Source: Bacillus sp. F19 (lineage in GTDB: Bacteria > Bacillota > Bacilli > Bacillales > Bacillaceae). From it: a stretch of DNA of 64,000 nucleotides. Each line of letters starts with the position of its first letter. The first letter of the stretch is position 1. A model generated the notes under the pieces. That model saw only the letters and a program-made list of their open reading frames with translations. It did no database searches and was not told the origin of the DNA. The stretch lies in NCBI GenBank assembly GCA_023823795.1, contig CP085711.1, positions 1-64,000 on the forward strand. Reading direction: 5' to 3'. The translations under genes and the position numbers were made by a program. Below, piece by piece: positions 12,517 through 21,278 of this stretch.

Positions 12517-12553
12517 AAAGTTACCGGTAAAAATAATCGCGCGAAATGAGAGG

Positions 12554-13068
12554 ATGACCATTAGACGCACAAAATATTGGAAAGTTGGAGATCTAGCAAA
12601 ATTAACTGGATTAACGATTCGAACGTTACGATATTATGATCAAATCTGTTTGTTTCGCCATCCGGATATTCTGAATTCGGACACAGGTTGTATGTCGAAA
12701 ATGACATTCTACGTTTACAGCAAATTCTTACGTTAAAAGACCTGGGTTTATCGCTCGACGAGATTAAATCTATTCTGGCTGATGACGATTACGATCCATT
12801 CGAAGTTGTTAAACTCCAGATAGATCGCCTTAAAGAAAACATCAGAAACCAGCAGAAGCTTTTAAAAGAATTACAAAATGTATCAAGCCTTATGCGAATG
12901 GAAGAACCTGTGACGGTTGAAGATTTTACACAACTATTAAGAATGATGAAAAAGAATCATGAAAACTATTTCACTGAACGGCGGAGAAGTATGGAACGCC
13001 ACTTCGACCTGCTTGGGAACTTCCTTATCAAGCATCCTAATCAACCAGACCAGAGGAGGAAAAAATAA
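12554..13068 (+). pseudogene. MerR-family regulator with one frameshift
   Basis: The first part gives a MerR helix-turn-helix (YWKVGDLAKLTGLTIRTLRY YDQ). It then leaves frame near 12,656, where the expected LF-PSGY(S) sequence resumes one frame over (PSGYSEFGHRLYVENDILRL). The rest continues as an effector-side coiled coil (QQILTLKDLGLSLDEIKSIL, then QKLLKELQNVSSLMRMEE) to the stop at 13,066. Joined, the protein would be about 170 residues, normal for a TipA/SoxR-like MerR regulator. The stop overlaps the ATG of the next gene, so regulator and SRPBCC genes form one operon. A single missing base near 12,656 (or a sequencing error) explains the break. Confidence 0.8.
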
Positions 13069-13529
13069 TGAAGAAACGCTTTGTAACTCACGATACTTTT
13101 ACGATTGAAAAGAATTATAATGTTTCACCTGAACGAGTGTTCACAGCCTGGTTGGACTCTGAAGAAAAGGCCCAGTGGTTTCAAAAGGCTGAGGAATTTG
13201 ATTTTCGAGTCGACGGACGTGAGCGTAATATAGGTGGACCTCCAGGGGGACCAGTATTCACCCAAGATGCACGGTATTTAGAAATCGTTCCTGACCAGCG
13301 TATCGTCTATTCCTACACGATGGATATGGATGAAACACGGGTATCCGTATCCGTAACAACGGTAGAATTCAAGCCTGCAGAAGACGGGACCCAGTTGATT
13401 TTCACAGAGCAGGGTGCTTTTCTCGACGGTCATGATTCACCAGCCGATCGTTTACACGGAACGAAATTTTTGCTAGACAAACTTGGCGAGTATCTACAGA
13501 AAGAGTCAACAGTGGAGAAAAATCAATGA
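13068..13529 (+). CDS. SRPBCC (AHSA1-like) domain protein 1
   Basis: 153-residue protein of the START-like SRPBCC superfamily, AHSA1 group. The pattern is the N-terminal FTIEKNYNVSPERVFTAWLD, an FRVDG-ERNIGGPPGGPVF loop, the strand YLEIVPDQRIVYSYTM, then T-VEFKPAEDGTQLIFTEQG and a C-terminal helix. Members bind hydrophobic ligands or act as stress proteins; the ligand is unknown. The ATG overlaps the stop of the MerR gene, which argues for co-regulation by it. Confidence 0.8.
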   Translation: MKKRFVTHDTFTIEKNYNVSPERVFTAWLDSEEKAQWFQKAEEFDFRVDGRERNIGGPPGGPVFTQDARYLEIVPDQRIVYSYTMDMDETRVSVSVTTVEFKPAEDGTQLIFTEQGAFLDGHDSPADRLHGTKFLLDKLGEYLQKESTVEKNQ

Positions 13530-13575
13530 CGAATGCTATGCAAGTCAAAGTCAAATTCATTTAAGAGGGGTGGAC

Positions 13576-14049
13576 ATGAACCAAAACAACGCAACAAACA
13601 AAATCGCAACGCAAGTAGGTGAACGCGAGATTGTGATCACCCGCGTATTTGATGCTCCACGCGATCTTGTGTTTGATGCCTGGACGAAAGAGGAGCACCT
13701 GTCGAAGTGGTGGGGACCTCGAGGTTTTACGACGACTTTTCAGAAGTTTGATATGAAACCGGGCGGTACATGGCAGTTTATCATGCACGGTCCTGATGGC
13801 GTTGATTATCCCAATACCAACGTCTTTGTCGCGGTCGTTAAACCCGAGCGAATCGTCATCAAACATGCTGTGTTTCCCCATTTTCTGGCGACAGCAATCT
13901 TTGAGGATCTGGATGGTATGACCAAACTCACTTATAGCACAGTTTTTGAAGAAAATGCCGCTGTATTCGATAAGGTGAAAACATATGCCGTCCCAGGTGC
14001 CGAACAGACCATGGATCGTCTTGAGGAGCATCTGGCAAGTATGTCTTAA
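13576..14049 (+). CDS. SRPBCC (AHSA1-like) domain protein 2
   Basis: 157 residues from ATG 13,576 behind GAGGGG; an upstream open extension to 13,483 overlaps the previous gene and lacks a ribosome site. It is an AHSA1-type domain: VITRVFDAPRDLVFDAWTKE, LSKWWGPRGFTT, KPGGTWQFIMHGPDG, then an aromatic-rich strand and a C-terminal amphipathic helix (GAEQTMDRLEEHLASMS). A paralogue-like partner of the preceding gene, it completes the apparent MerR-controlled operon. Confidence 0.82.
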   Translation: MNQNNATNKIATQVGEREIVITRVFDAPRDLVFDAWTKEEHLSKWWGPRGFTTTFQKFDMKPGGTWQFIMHGPDGVDYPNTNVFVAVVKPERIVIKHAVFPHFLATAIFEDLDGMTKLTYSTVFEENAAVFDKVKTYAVPGAEQTMDRLEEHLASMS

Positions 14050-14215
14050 AAGTAAGAGGCCAGCCTCGTATGGATGCCCCCGGTATCAGCTCGCTATAAA
14101 ACGTCGATAAAACTTGACGTCTGGATGCTTCGGTAGTTGGTATCTTGTATCTGGGGTACCGCCAGGGTACCGCCAGCAAAACGCGGATTTACAACGTTAA
14201 GGATATTCCAGCATT

Positions 14216-14260
14216 AAAAATCCCAATCTCTCAGTGATATAAATGAGAAATTGGGATTTA
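14216..14260. terminator. Strong hairpin downstream of the SRPBCC operon
   Basis: AAATCCCAATCTCTCA pairs with TGAGAAATTGGGATTT with an 11-nt loop and flanking A/T tracts. Confidence 0.75.
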
Positions 14261-14265
14261 ATTAT

Positions 14266-14427
14266 TCAACAAATGCGCCTAGTATTGGAAGTGTTAAAGA
14301 ATATAAATTATCAAACCAACAAGTTAAAGATATTTCTAACTTAATAGCACTACATGGAACCGGCTGGGGGCTATTAGTAGCATTAGCAAAAAAATTCGCA
14401 AAAAGTCCTACATTAAATTCATCATAG
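14266..14427 (+). pseudogene. Remnant encoding a small amphipathic, bacteriocin-like tail
   Basis: The plus frame from the repeat-like TTCAACAAATGCGCC reads APSIGSVKEYKLSNQQVKDI, then SNLIALHGTGWGLLVALAKK, FAKSPTLNSS and stop. The Gly/Trp-rich HGTGWGLLVALAKKFAK segment is amphipathic and cationic, like the core of some small bacteriocins. No start codon is visible because the 5' part has been replaced by repeat sequence. The bacteriocin reading is speculative; the frame itself is seen. Confidence 0.35.
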
Positions 14428-14634
14428 AGGACAAATGACAATTCTTATGCGTCAGGCAGGTTTAGTTGTTCCAGGTCTTTATGGTCCATCAAAAGAGGAG
14501 TGAACTCAGATAGGCATGGAAGCAAATTAATTGAGGGTAACTAATAAAACAGGTATACAGTTCTTTTTTTGTTTAACTATTAGGTAGCATTCCTTTTAGA
14601 AAGAATAAGTAATTTTAACATTAATGGTAATGAT

Positions 14635-14676
14635 CTTCAGCAATCGGGCGCTTATATCCTTTTTAATAGAATAAAA
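14635..14676 (+). repeat. Dispersed repeat copy 5
   Basis: TTCAGCAATCGGGCGCTTAT, then ATCCTTTTTAATAGAATAAAA. Confidence 0.7.
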
Positions 14677-14710
14677 GGTTGAGTTAATCACCTAATTTTG
14701 AAATAATTGG

Positions 14711-14741
14711 TATTAAGCAATCGGCCATATAATGGAGTAAA
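14711..14741 (+). repeat. Dispersed repeat copy 6
   Basis: TATTAAGCAATCGGCCATATAA, then TGGAGTAAAA. It is the GGCCATAT subtype and lies only 35 bp after copy 5 in the same orientation. Confidence 0.6.
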
Positions 14742-14998
14742 AAATTAATCGTATTATATTGTTTATGTCGCTTTTATATACATATCCTACAAATCAGAAC
14801 AGGATTTATCGGATTTCTGAATGATTATCTTGATATTATTCCATTATACCAGATAATATAAGTCAATACTTTTGTCTTAAAATAGTTTGAAAGGTCATGC
14901 TATTTTAAATGTAGGCAAGACAAAGAGGCTTGAGAAAACTCGAATGATTTTATAAAAAAACAACCATAATAAAAATAGGGATAAAAGGTGTGTAGCTA

Positions 14999-15619
14999 AT
15001 GAACAAAGATAAGATCATTAGAACTTTTGATAAACAAGCAAAAATATATGAAAAGAGAAGAAGAAAACGGTCAGAAAGAAAATGGCGAGAAAAATTACTC
15101 TCATCTGCAAGAGGGAAAGTGCTGGAGGTAGCTGTTGGTGCGGGAGCAAACTTTCATTTTTATCCTCAAGGAGTAGAAGTGACAGCAATTGACTTCAGTG
15201 AGGGAATGTTAAAGAAAGCAAAAGAAGCTGCGATTGAAGAAGGTATAGAAGCCCAATTTATCCTTTCTGATGTTGAATCCCTTTCGTTTGAGGATAATTC
15301 ATTTGATACGGTTATCTCTACATTATCGCTGTGTGGATATGAAGATCCTATGAAAATATTAAATTCATTTAATAAGTGGTGTAAACCTGACGGACAAATT
15401 CTTTTATTAGAACATGGAAAAAGCTCAAACTCTATGATTGGATACTTTCAAACGATGCTTAATCCACTTAATAGAAAGGTCGCAGGCTGCTATTTAAATC
15501 GTGATATGCTTCACATCGTTGAACACTCTAACATTCACATTGAGAGGATGGAACATTATCTGACTGGTGCGGTTCATTTAGTTTGGGCAAAACCGAATAA
15601 GCATATTTCAATACAATGA
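14999..15619 (+). CDS. Class I SAM-dependent methyltransferase
   Basis: 206-residue Rossmann-fold methyltransferase (Methyltransf_11/UbiE-like). Motif I is VLEVAVGAGANFHFYP (residues about 41-56, with AVGAGA in place of the common DxGxG). An acidic residue follows at AIDFSEGMLKKAKE, then FILSDVESLSFEDNSFDTVI and a C-terminal post-motif region with YYLTGAVHLVWAKP-like sequence. It is soluble and its substrate is unknown. It stands alone between two repeat-rich gaps, behind AAAAGGTG. Confidence 0.85.
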   Translation: MNKDKIIRTFDKQAKIYEKRRRKRSERKWREKLLSSARGKVLEVAVGAGANFHFYPQGVEVTAIDFSEGMLKKAKEAAIEEGIEAQFILSDVESLSFEDNSFDTVISTLSLCGYEDPMKILNSFNKWCKPDGQILLLEHGKSSNSMIGYFQTMLNPLNRKVAGCYLNRDMLHIVEHSNIHIERMEHYLTGAVHLVWAKPNKHISIQ

Positions 15620-15798
15620 TGTTATGGAAACATTGAACATAATGAAAAGAAATTAAGGCATTACACTGTAGTAATCATAACTGCTCAATAAAGAATAATT
15701 AGAGTTGTATTTGAACGAAAGGCTAGTAAGTTGTTATTCCATAAACAAGTGAAAGGATAATCCAACAGCTAGGTCTGGAACCGATAGGGAATTGATGT

Positions 15799-15845
15799 GT
15801 TTATTCAAGAATCGGGCGATTATCCAAAACAATGGATAGCGCCTT
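15799..15845 (+). repeat. Dispersed repeat copy 7 with both hairpin arms
   Basis: TTATTCAAGAATCGGGCGAT TATCC is followed by GGATAGCGCC. This is the copy in which the complementary arm is best kept, and it shows the unit ends in a GGGCG-TATCC/GGATA-CGCC hairpin. Confidence 0.7.
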
Positions 15846-15966
15846 ATTTAATGTAATAAAGTATAGAGTAAATCCTTTGATTTTGAGATGAATAATTTTC
15901 AAATAGGGGCAAAGGGAGCTAAGCTACGATATACCGCAAAGTAGCCTACAAAAAATGTATACATCT

Positions 15967-15994
15967 AAACCTCGCTGAATTCAACGAGGTTCTT
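15967..15994. terminator. Hairpin at the end of the resolvase remnant
   Basis: AACCTCG pairs with CGAGGTT around CTGAATTCAA; oriented to terminate either the minus-strand remnant or upstream plus transcription. Confidence 0.5.
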
Positions 15995-15996
15995 CG

Positions 15997-16221
15997 TTAG
16001 CTGCTTTGGTTCACTTTTCGATATAAGGTCATTCGGGAAATTCCGGCTTTTTCAGTCGCTTCAGAGATCGTGGCTCCTTGATTAATTAGATATAGAGCAT
16101 AATCAACCTTCTCTTGATCCACTTTAGGTCTTCCTAATGTTTTTCCTCGTCTTTTGGCTGCTACAATACCCTCTCTTGTTCTCTCAGCAATTAGATCTCG
16201 TTCAAACTGTGCAATTCCTGC
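15997..16221 (-). pseudogene. C-terminal fragment of a serine resolvase/invertase
   Basis: The minus frame reads AGIAQFERDLIAERTREGIV, AAKRRGKTLGRPKVDQ and then a Hin-like helix-turn-helix ending in ISRMTLYRKVNQSS and stop. This is the end of the catalytic domain plus the DNA-binding domain of a Tn3/Hin-type recombinase. The catalytic-Ser half is absent and no start exists, so it is a relic of a lost transposon or plasmid. Confidence 0.85.
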
Positions 16222-16466
16222 AAATTAAAGTGAATAACATTTTTCCATGCGCGGACTTTGTATCGAGCCAAGCTTCGCATTTTTGTTAAGTAAGAAGCAT
16301 GAGGCACCTGTTGGATTAAATTAAAGTTTGATCAAAGTTATTACGCTAACGGGTGAAGGTTATTTCAAGAAGGATGTATGCCACTTTTGTCGAAATTCAA
16401 ACAATAGAGAAACAATTAAATGGTATTTAAGTGAAATAATCAATAGGTTACATAAGGGGTGTTCAA

Positions 16467-17696
16467 ATGAAAGATTTCTATATAAATTTAGATAGGTACG
16501 CTGAATTGGCAGTTAAGGTTGGAGTTAACATCCAAAAAGGGCAGACGCTGGTTATTAAAACTACACTCAACTCAATTGAATTGGTTCGGTTAATTGTTAA
16601 TAAAGCCTATGAGGCTGGAGCAGGAGACGTTGTAGTGGACTGGAGAGACGATATTGTTGATAGAATGCGTTTTGAGATGGCAAATGAAGAGGTATTTAAA
16701 ACCTTATCATACTGGTATGCTAGAGAGAAAGAAGAACTAGCTGAAAAAGGAGCAGCTTTTATGCATATCGACTCTTCAAGCCCCGATTTTTTAAAGGGTA
16801 TTCCAGTAGAAAGAGTTTCAAATTTTAATAAGGCTAAGGGAAAAGCAATGTATCCATATAGTCGATATGTACAGAAAGATAAGATTAGCTGGACGATGAT
16901 AGCCAGTCCATCTGCTGATTGGGCTGCGAAAGTGTTCCCTGATGCTCCGAAAGAAAAACAGGTTGATTTATTATGGGATGCAATTTTTAGAGCAACTCGC
17001 TCAAATTTAGAGGATCCTGTTAAAGCATGGAAAGAACATGTTGAAAACCTACAAGAAAAAACTACTTATCTAAATAAAAAACGATATAAAATGTTGGTTT
17101 ATGAAGCACCCGGTACTGAACTAACCGTGGAGCTTCCAAAAGGGCATGTCTGGATTGGAGCAAGGAACATAAACCCAGAAGGAATTGAGTTTATCTCAAA
17201 TATCCCGGTTGAGGAAGTTTATACTGCTCCTCTTAAGACGGGTGTAAATGGATATGTCACCAGCACTAAGCCTCTTAGTTATGGTGGTAATATTATTGAC
17301 GATTTCACTCTTACCTTTGAAAATGGAAGGATTATTAGTGTTGAGGCTAAAAAGGGGGAGGAGATTTTGAAAAACCTCATTGCAACTGATGAAGGATCTT
17401 CTTATCTCGGTGAAGTGGCCCTTGTTCCCTTTAACTCACCTATTTCTCAGTCAAATGTTTTGTTCTTTAAAACGCTATTTGATGAAAATGCTTCGAACCA
17501 CCTTGCTATTGGCAGCCCATATTCAATTTGTCTTGAAGGTGGTAAAACAATGACCTCAGAGGAGCTTGTGAAGAATGGGTTCAATGAGAGTACAACACAT
17601 GTTGATTTTATGATTGGTTCTGCTGATATGGACATCGACGGTATAACTTCTGACGGAACAAGAGAAGCAATTTTCCGTAAAGGAAACTGGGCATAG
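16467..17696 (+). CDS. M29-family metallo-aminopeptidase
   Basis: 409 residues, the usual length of thermophilic-type aminopeptidases (AmpS/AmpT, M29), cytoplasmic enzymes that remove N-terminal residues using two metal ions. The expected ligand positions are present: Glu in NIPVEEVYTAP (about 250), Glu in SSYLGEVALVP (about 318), His in ASNHLAIG (about 346), and His378 and Asp380 in THVDFMIGS. The start ATG follows AAGGGGTG. It is a solitary gene, with no convincing terminator seen downstream. Confidence 0.9.
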   Translation: MKDFYINLDRYAELAVKVGVNIQKGQTLVIKTTLNSIELVRLIVNKAYEAGAGDVVVDWRDDIVDRMRFEMANEEVFKTLSYWYAREKEELAEKGAAFMHIDSSSPDFLKGIPVERVSNFNKAKGKAMYPYSRYVQKDKISWTMIASPSADWAAKVFPDAPKEKQVDLLWDAIFRATRSNLEDPVKAWKEHVENLQEKTTYLNKKRYKMLVYEAPGTELTVELPKGHVWIGARNINPEGIEFISNIPVEEVYTAPLKTGVNGYVTSTKPLSYGGNIIDDFTLTFENGRIISVEAKKGEEILKNLIATDEGSSYLGEVALVPFNSPISQSNVLFFKTLFDENASNHLAIGSPYSICLEGGKTMTSEELVKNGFNESTTHVDFMIGSADMDIDGITSDGTREAIFRKGNWA

Positions 17697-17946
17697 GTAA
17701 CAATCAACACCTAGTTTAGAAATTTCTTATGGAACTAAAGGGTGTGACAATTGAAGATGTTTACAGATGGTATGAACTATTATGCATCTATATTAGATGA
17801 ATAATATTGATGTAACGGGGATGATTGTTCAATTAGTTCAGTCTCTTTTTTACTAACAGGGCAGGGTAGATTAATATGGTTTTTATTGTTGTAATATTCA
17901 CATTGTTATTAACCATACAGTATAAAACATTCAGGGGGAGATTTAT

Positions 17947-18324
17947 ATGCCATTAAAAGTAGGAGATATAATTACGTTTGAACGGACTTTTACAGTAAGG
18001 GATGTTGAATTATTTACTGAGATTTCAGGTGATGAAGGGATTCATCATATAACCCCAGATGAACAGGGAAGACTTGTAATTCAAGGGTTATTAACGGCAA
18101 CTCTGCCAACAAAAGTAGCTGGAGATAATAACGTACTGGCTCGTAGTACGAATTTTGAGTTTTTAAGACCTGTGTTTACGGGAGATACAATAATATGTGA
18201 AGTTAAAATTGAAAAATACGAAATGCAAGAAAATAATAGAACAGCTTTTATTGCATCCTTTTTATGTAAAAATCAGAATGAAAAAGAAGTATTGAAAGGG
18301 GATGTTTCAGGAGTAATACTTTAA
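17947..18324 (+). CDS. MaoC-like hot-dog dehydratase
   Basis: 125 residues with a MaoC/(R)-hydratase hot-dog fold: an N-terminal VGDIITFERTFTVRDVELFT, the hydratase helix replaced by GDEGIHHITPDEQGRLVIQG LL, and FEFLRPVFTGDTIICEVKIE near the C-terminus. The D-x5-H hydratase pattern of bacterial (R)-specific enoyl-CoA hydratases is only approximately present (GDEGIHH), so catalytic competence is uncertain. GGGGGAG precedes the ATG. Confidence 0.75.
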   Translation: MPLKVGDIITFERTFTVRDVELFTEISGDEGIHHITPDEQGRLVIQGLLTATLPTKVAGDNNVLARSTNFEFLRPVFTGDTIICEVKIEKYEMQENNRTAFIASFLCKNQNEKEVLKGDVSGVIL

Positions 18325-18349
18325 ATTCTTTAAACTTTCTTCAACTAGT

Positions 18350-18433
18350 GCGTTAGTGAAAGAAGAATTTAGTCATTTTAGGGCTGAAGCCAACTTTTAG
18401 TTATTCCATTAAAGGGCGCTTATCCAGTATGGA
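18350..18433 (+). repeat. Long dispersed repeat copy 8
   Basis: GTTAGTGAAAGAAGAATTTAGTCATTTTAGG and then TTTTAGTTATTCCATTAAAG GGCGCTTATCC. The same two blocks recur at 30,887-30,958, so the repeat unit is longer than its core. Confidence 0.65.
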
Positions 18434-18514
18434 GAGACCCAGTTAAGTGAGACAAGGAAAAAGCACCCCCTGAAACGTATTAGTAAACTAAACGATTTTG
18501 GAGGTGTTTTTCTT

Positions 18515-18661
18515 ATGGGGAAAATAGTTCATTACCCTGAAGAAATTAACAAAATTTCAATATTGATTGTTGAAGACGATACAGATATAAGTAATATGAT
18601 TTGTGATTTATTGGAGCAAAATGAATATGGCTCAAAGACTGCTTACTCATTGGGCACCTGA
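18515..18661 (+). pseudogene. Truncated response-regulator receiver domain
   Basis: 48 codons from an ATG with a perfect GGAGGTG ribosome site. ISILIVEDDTDISNMICDLL is the beta1/acidic pocket of a CheY-like receiver, but the frame stops after YGSKTAYSLGT, before the phospho-Asp and the output domain. The rest of the regulator and any kinase gene are missing, so this is a 5' fragment of a deleted OmpR-type gene. Confidence 0.75.
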
Positions 18662-18788
18662 ATGAGGTACTCAAACAGCTCACATGACAACTTCACGACC
18701 TCAAAACGGCTGAATGAAGTACTCAAAATACCGATTTAACAGTTTCTTTACTGTGTTGTTAAATTAATAGCAACTGCTTTTTATCCAG

Positions 18789-20039
18789 CTATTCTGCATT
18801 TGCGACAGAATCGTTATTTATTCGCATATGATTAGGGAGTGGAAACGCACTACCAATGAACGCTGCGCCAAGCATTGGTAATAATAAATTAATTGGGAAG
18901 AACATCAGTAATAATACTATAGCGGCGATTGGTTTCTGTAATGCGTAGCTTAAAATAGCGGTCGTCACAAGCGCTACAGAAGCAGTTGCATCCAACGGTA
19001 CGACAGTAGCGATGGCATATCCGATACTTATACCAGCAAATATAATCGGAAAAAGATGTCCACCACGCCAGCCTGTAGTTAAACAAAATGCCGTTGTACA
19101 TAATTTTAAAATGCCCACAATAAGCAGCAGCCAAAATGATATTTCTGTCCACTCATGCACTAATTCTTCTATTTCGTGAGCTCCTGAAAACATTGTATAT
19201 GGGAATAAAGTTCCTACAATCCCTAAAAGAATACCACCTATAATCCCTAATGTCAGTTTATATTCTTTAAAAGGATGCACCACTTTTTCCAATATATATT
19301 CTATTTTGAAATAAAAATAACCTAAACCAGCTCCTATACAAACAAGGGGAAGAAAGGCAATCCACTCATTGAGTGCAAAAGTCCCTTTCTCGAAATTAAC
19401 AATAAAGGATCCACGATTATCTAACTTACTAAGCCATATAAAAACAAGAAAACCAGCAAAAGTAGTAGCAAGATATAAATTAGTCTTATTTCTTTTAGAA
19501 ATTTCAGCAATTCGGTCTTTTTCATTTTCATTTGGGGCTAAGTAACCAAATAGCGGAGCATTAAAAATAACGCTTAAAGTAGCACCTATCCCGGCTTCTG
19601 TTAGTTCTCGTACTCCTTTTAAAGTAAATGTAAAGCGATCCCCGATCCACGTACAAAGTCCACCTATAATCCCAACGAGTGCTGCTTCCGGTCCTAGGCT
19701 TGCGCCAAATATTAAAGCGATCATAGCCGTTAACGTAGATTGATGCACAAAACGGTACTCAATTCTACCTGTCTCCTTAAATTCAGACATTACCTCTGGC
19801 ATTAAACGCGGGTATGTACCTAAGTACTTCTGTGCCAGTCCGATAAGAATACCACCAATCGTTGTTACACAAATTGTGTAATAAGTTGGTGATGCTAATT
19901 CTTCAGGTACATAGTCCCAAATAAACCAAATCCCAACATTTACTAAAGATAAAAATAACCAGGCCGTAGCACCAACTATAGAACCTAGAAACATACCGTA
20001 CATGATGAATAAATAGTGCCTGCCTCTCATAATAGTCAC
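18789..20039 (-). CDS. ClC-family chloride channel/transporter
   Basis: 416-residue polytopic membrane protein of the voltage-gated ClC family. FGASLGPEAALVGIIGG near 112-128 corresponds to the GREGP anion-filter segment, and TGWRGGHLFPIIFAG near 318-332 to the GGIFAP segment. About ten hydrophobic helices are visible. The gating Glu position carries Leu-Gly-Pro-Glu, as in other divergent Bacillus members. The start is GTG with AGGAGG 8 nt upstream; an ATG three codons downstream is the alternative. It probably moves Cl- or F- across the cytoplasmic membrane; the ion is not decidable here. Confidence 0.85.
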   Translation of the reverse strand: MTIMRGRHYLFIMYGMFLGSIVGATAWLFLSLVNVGIWFIWDYVPEELASPTYYTICVTTIGGILIGLAQKYLGTYPRLMPEVMSEFKETGRIEYRFVHQSTLTAMIALIFGASLGPEAALVGIIGGLCTWIGDRFTFTLKGVRELTEAGIGATLSVIFNAPLFGYLAPNENEKDRIAEISKRNKTNLYLATTFAGFLVFIWLSKLDNRGSFIVNFEKGTFALNEWIAFLPLVCIGAGLGYFYFKIEYILEKVVHPFKEYKLTLGIIGGILLGIVGTLFPYTMFSGAHEIEELVHEWTEISFWLLLIVGILKLCTTAFCLTTGWRGGHLFPIIFAGISIGYAIATVVPLDATASVALVTTAILSYALQKPIAAIVLLLMFFPINLLLPMLGAAFIGSAFPLPNHMRINNDSVANAE

Positions 20040-20885
20040 TCTTTATGCCTCCTTCATATTCTGTTATAAAAAAATTAGGGATTCTGATACGAAAATAATT
20101 GGATAAATAATTCAATATATGAATATTATCTTTTAAAGAGAACTATTTATTCGAAAAATATTCCTTAAATCCCACCTTCATTGTTAAACCTTTCTAACTT
20201 TACATCTTTTTTTTATATAATACTAGATTCAAATAAACTGAAATTCCAATAAAGGAAAACGTTTTAGGCACTCGTATATATTGTCTAAAACGTCTTAATA
20301 AATGTATCTTTGAGGTGTTGTTAATAAATAAACAAACAAGACCATGTAAATGTAATTATACTACTATGAATGTGTAAATAGGAGCATATCAATAATCATA
20401 TTTATTAGATTTTGGATGCATAACCTCTTCTATCCCTTTTTCTATTACCATTCTAGCGAAAAGGTAGTATACTATGTTTTTTAGATAAGGAATTTGGGTG
20501 GGGGATACAAGGTGAGTAAGATAAAAGTAGAAAACATCTCTTCACCAAACTTCATGGAAATATATGAATTTGTGAAAATGCACATTTAGTAATCTTGTGT
20601 AAAAAAGACAGTCTATGCCCTCGCTGACGGGGGCTTTGCGCTCTCGTTTAGTCACAGTAGAATCTCCTTTTATCGTTGTTTACGTTAGTCTACTTGACCT
20701 TAAAATAATTGTCTAACTTAGTGTAGCCGATTCATGATAAAACGGTGGAAGAAGAGAGTTTCTGCACCCAGGCCGAGTATATAGCTGCCGGTTACAGAAA
20801 TCAATAAGATAGAAATTGCTAGGTAACTTTGAATGAAGGTTTTTTGAAGGTATCAGAAAAGGAGTTCTTGCTGATTAATTTTTGC

Positions 20886-20917
20886 TGGATAGTCGCAAAT
20901 GACTATCCACTTTTTTG
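20886..20917 (+). terminator. Orphan hairpin terminator
   Basis: TGGATAGTC pairs with GACTATCCA, followed by CTTTTTTG; no gene directly upstream remains. Confidence 0.7.
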
Positions 20918-21024
20918 TTGATGTTTATGTTTTTTTAAAGCGGTCTTTTCTATTTTTCAGTAACGTCTAATATTCATCGATTTGTGAAAAATGATTACAA
21001 TTCTTAAGGCTGCTTGTTTCACCA

Positions 21025-21175
21025 TCATTTTATTTTGACATCCACAATGTCATAAAAGTTCAGTCTTATCTCAGCATCTAGTTCATCTTGAATGACCACT
21101 TTTTTTGCGTAGCGGAGTTTAGCCTTATTTCTAGTGACTCTTAATAAAATTGTATGCAGATTCGTTCTGGGTATT
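21025..21175 (-). pseudogene. Unrecognised 3' gene remnant
   Basis: About 49 codons open on the minus strand without a start: RTNLHTILLRVTRNKAKLRY, AKKVVIQDELDAEIRLNFYD, IVDVKIK, stop. The charged, regular composition looks coding, but I cannot name a family. Confidence 0.3.
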
Positions 21176-21278
21176 TTTAGAATAATTTATAGTCAATAAC
21201 CCTAATGCCTCATAAATAAATGATTTTATAACATATTGGAAACAATACCAACTAGTAAAACAGCTAGGAGGTATATTT

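Larger units (their letters stand above)
12183..12553. other. Intergenic region with repeat and MerR promoter
   Basis: This region separates the DUF6528 gene and the MerR regulator, which are divergent. It holds a repeat copy at 12,372 and the MerR-type promoter at 12,486. An apparent minus-strand ORF here merely reads through the repeat and is not a gene. Confidence 0.6.
14050..14998. other. Long gap with terminator, repeats and peptide remnant
   Basis: Contains the terminator at 14,216, a coding remnant at 14,266-14,427 and two dispersed repeat copies. Nothing recognisable lies between 14,750 and 14,998 apart from AT-rich sequence that should hold the methyltransferase promoter. Confidence 0.55.
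15620..16466. other. Gap with repeat, hairpin and resolvase remnant
   Basis: Holds repeat copy 7, a terminator-like hairpin and a minus-strand resolvase tail. The stretch 16,222-16,466 shows no further gene. Confidence 0.55.
20040..21278. other. 1.2-kb gap with gene scraps
   Basis: No complete gene. A GTG-initiated 25-codon scrap lies at 20,513-20,590 (VSKIKVENISSPNFMEIYEF) behind a G-rich stretch. A hairpin with T tract is at 20,886-20,917. A minus-strand frame at 21,025-21,175 ends AKKVVIQDELDAEIRLNFYD IVDVKIK and looks like the tail of a lost gene. I recognise none of the families. Confidence 0.45.
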
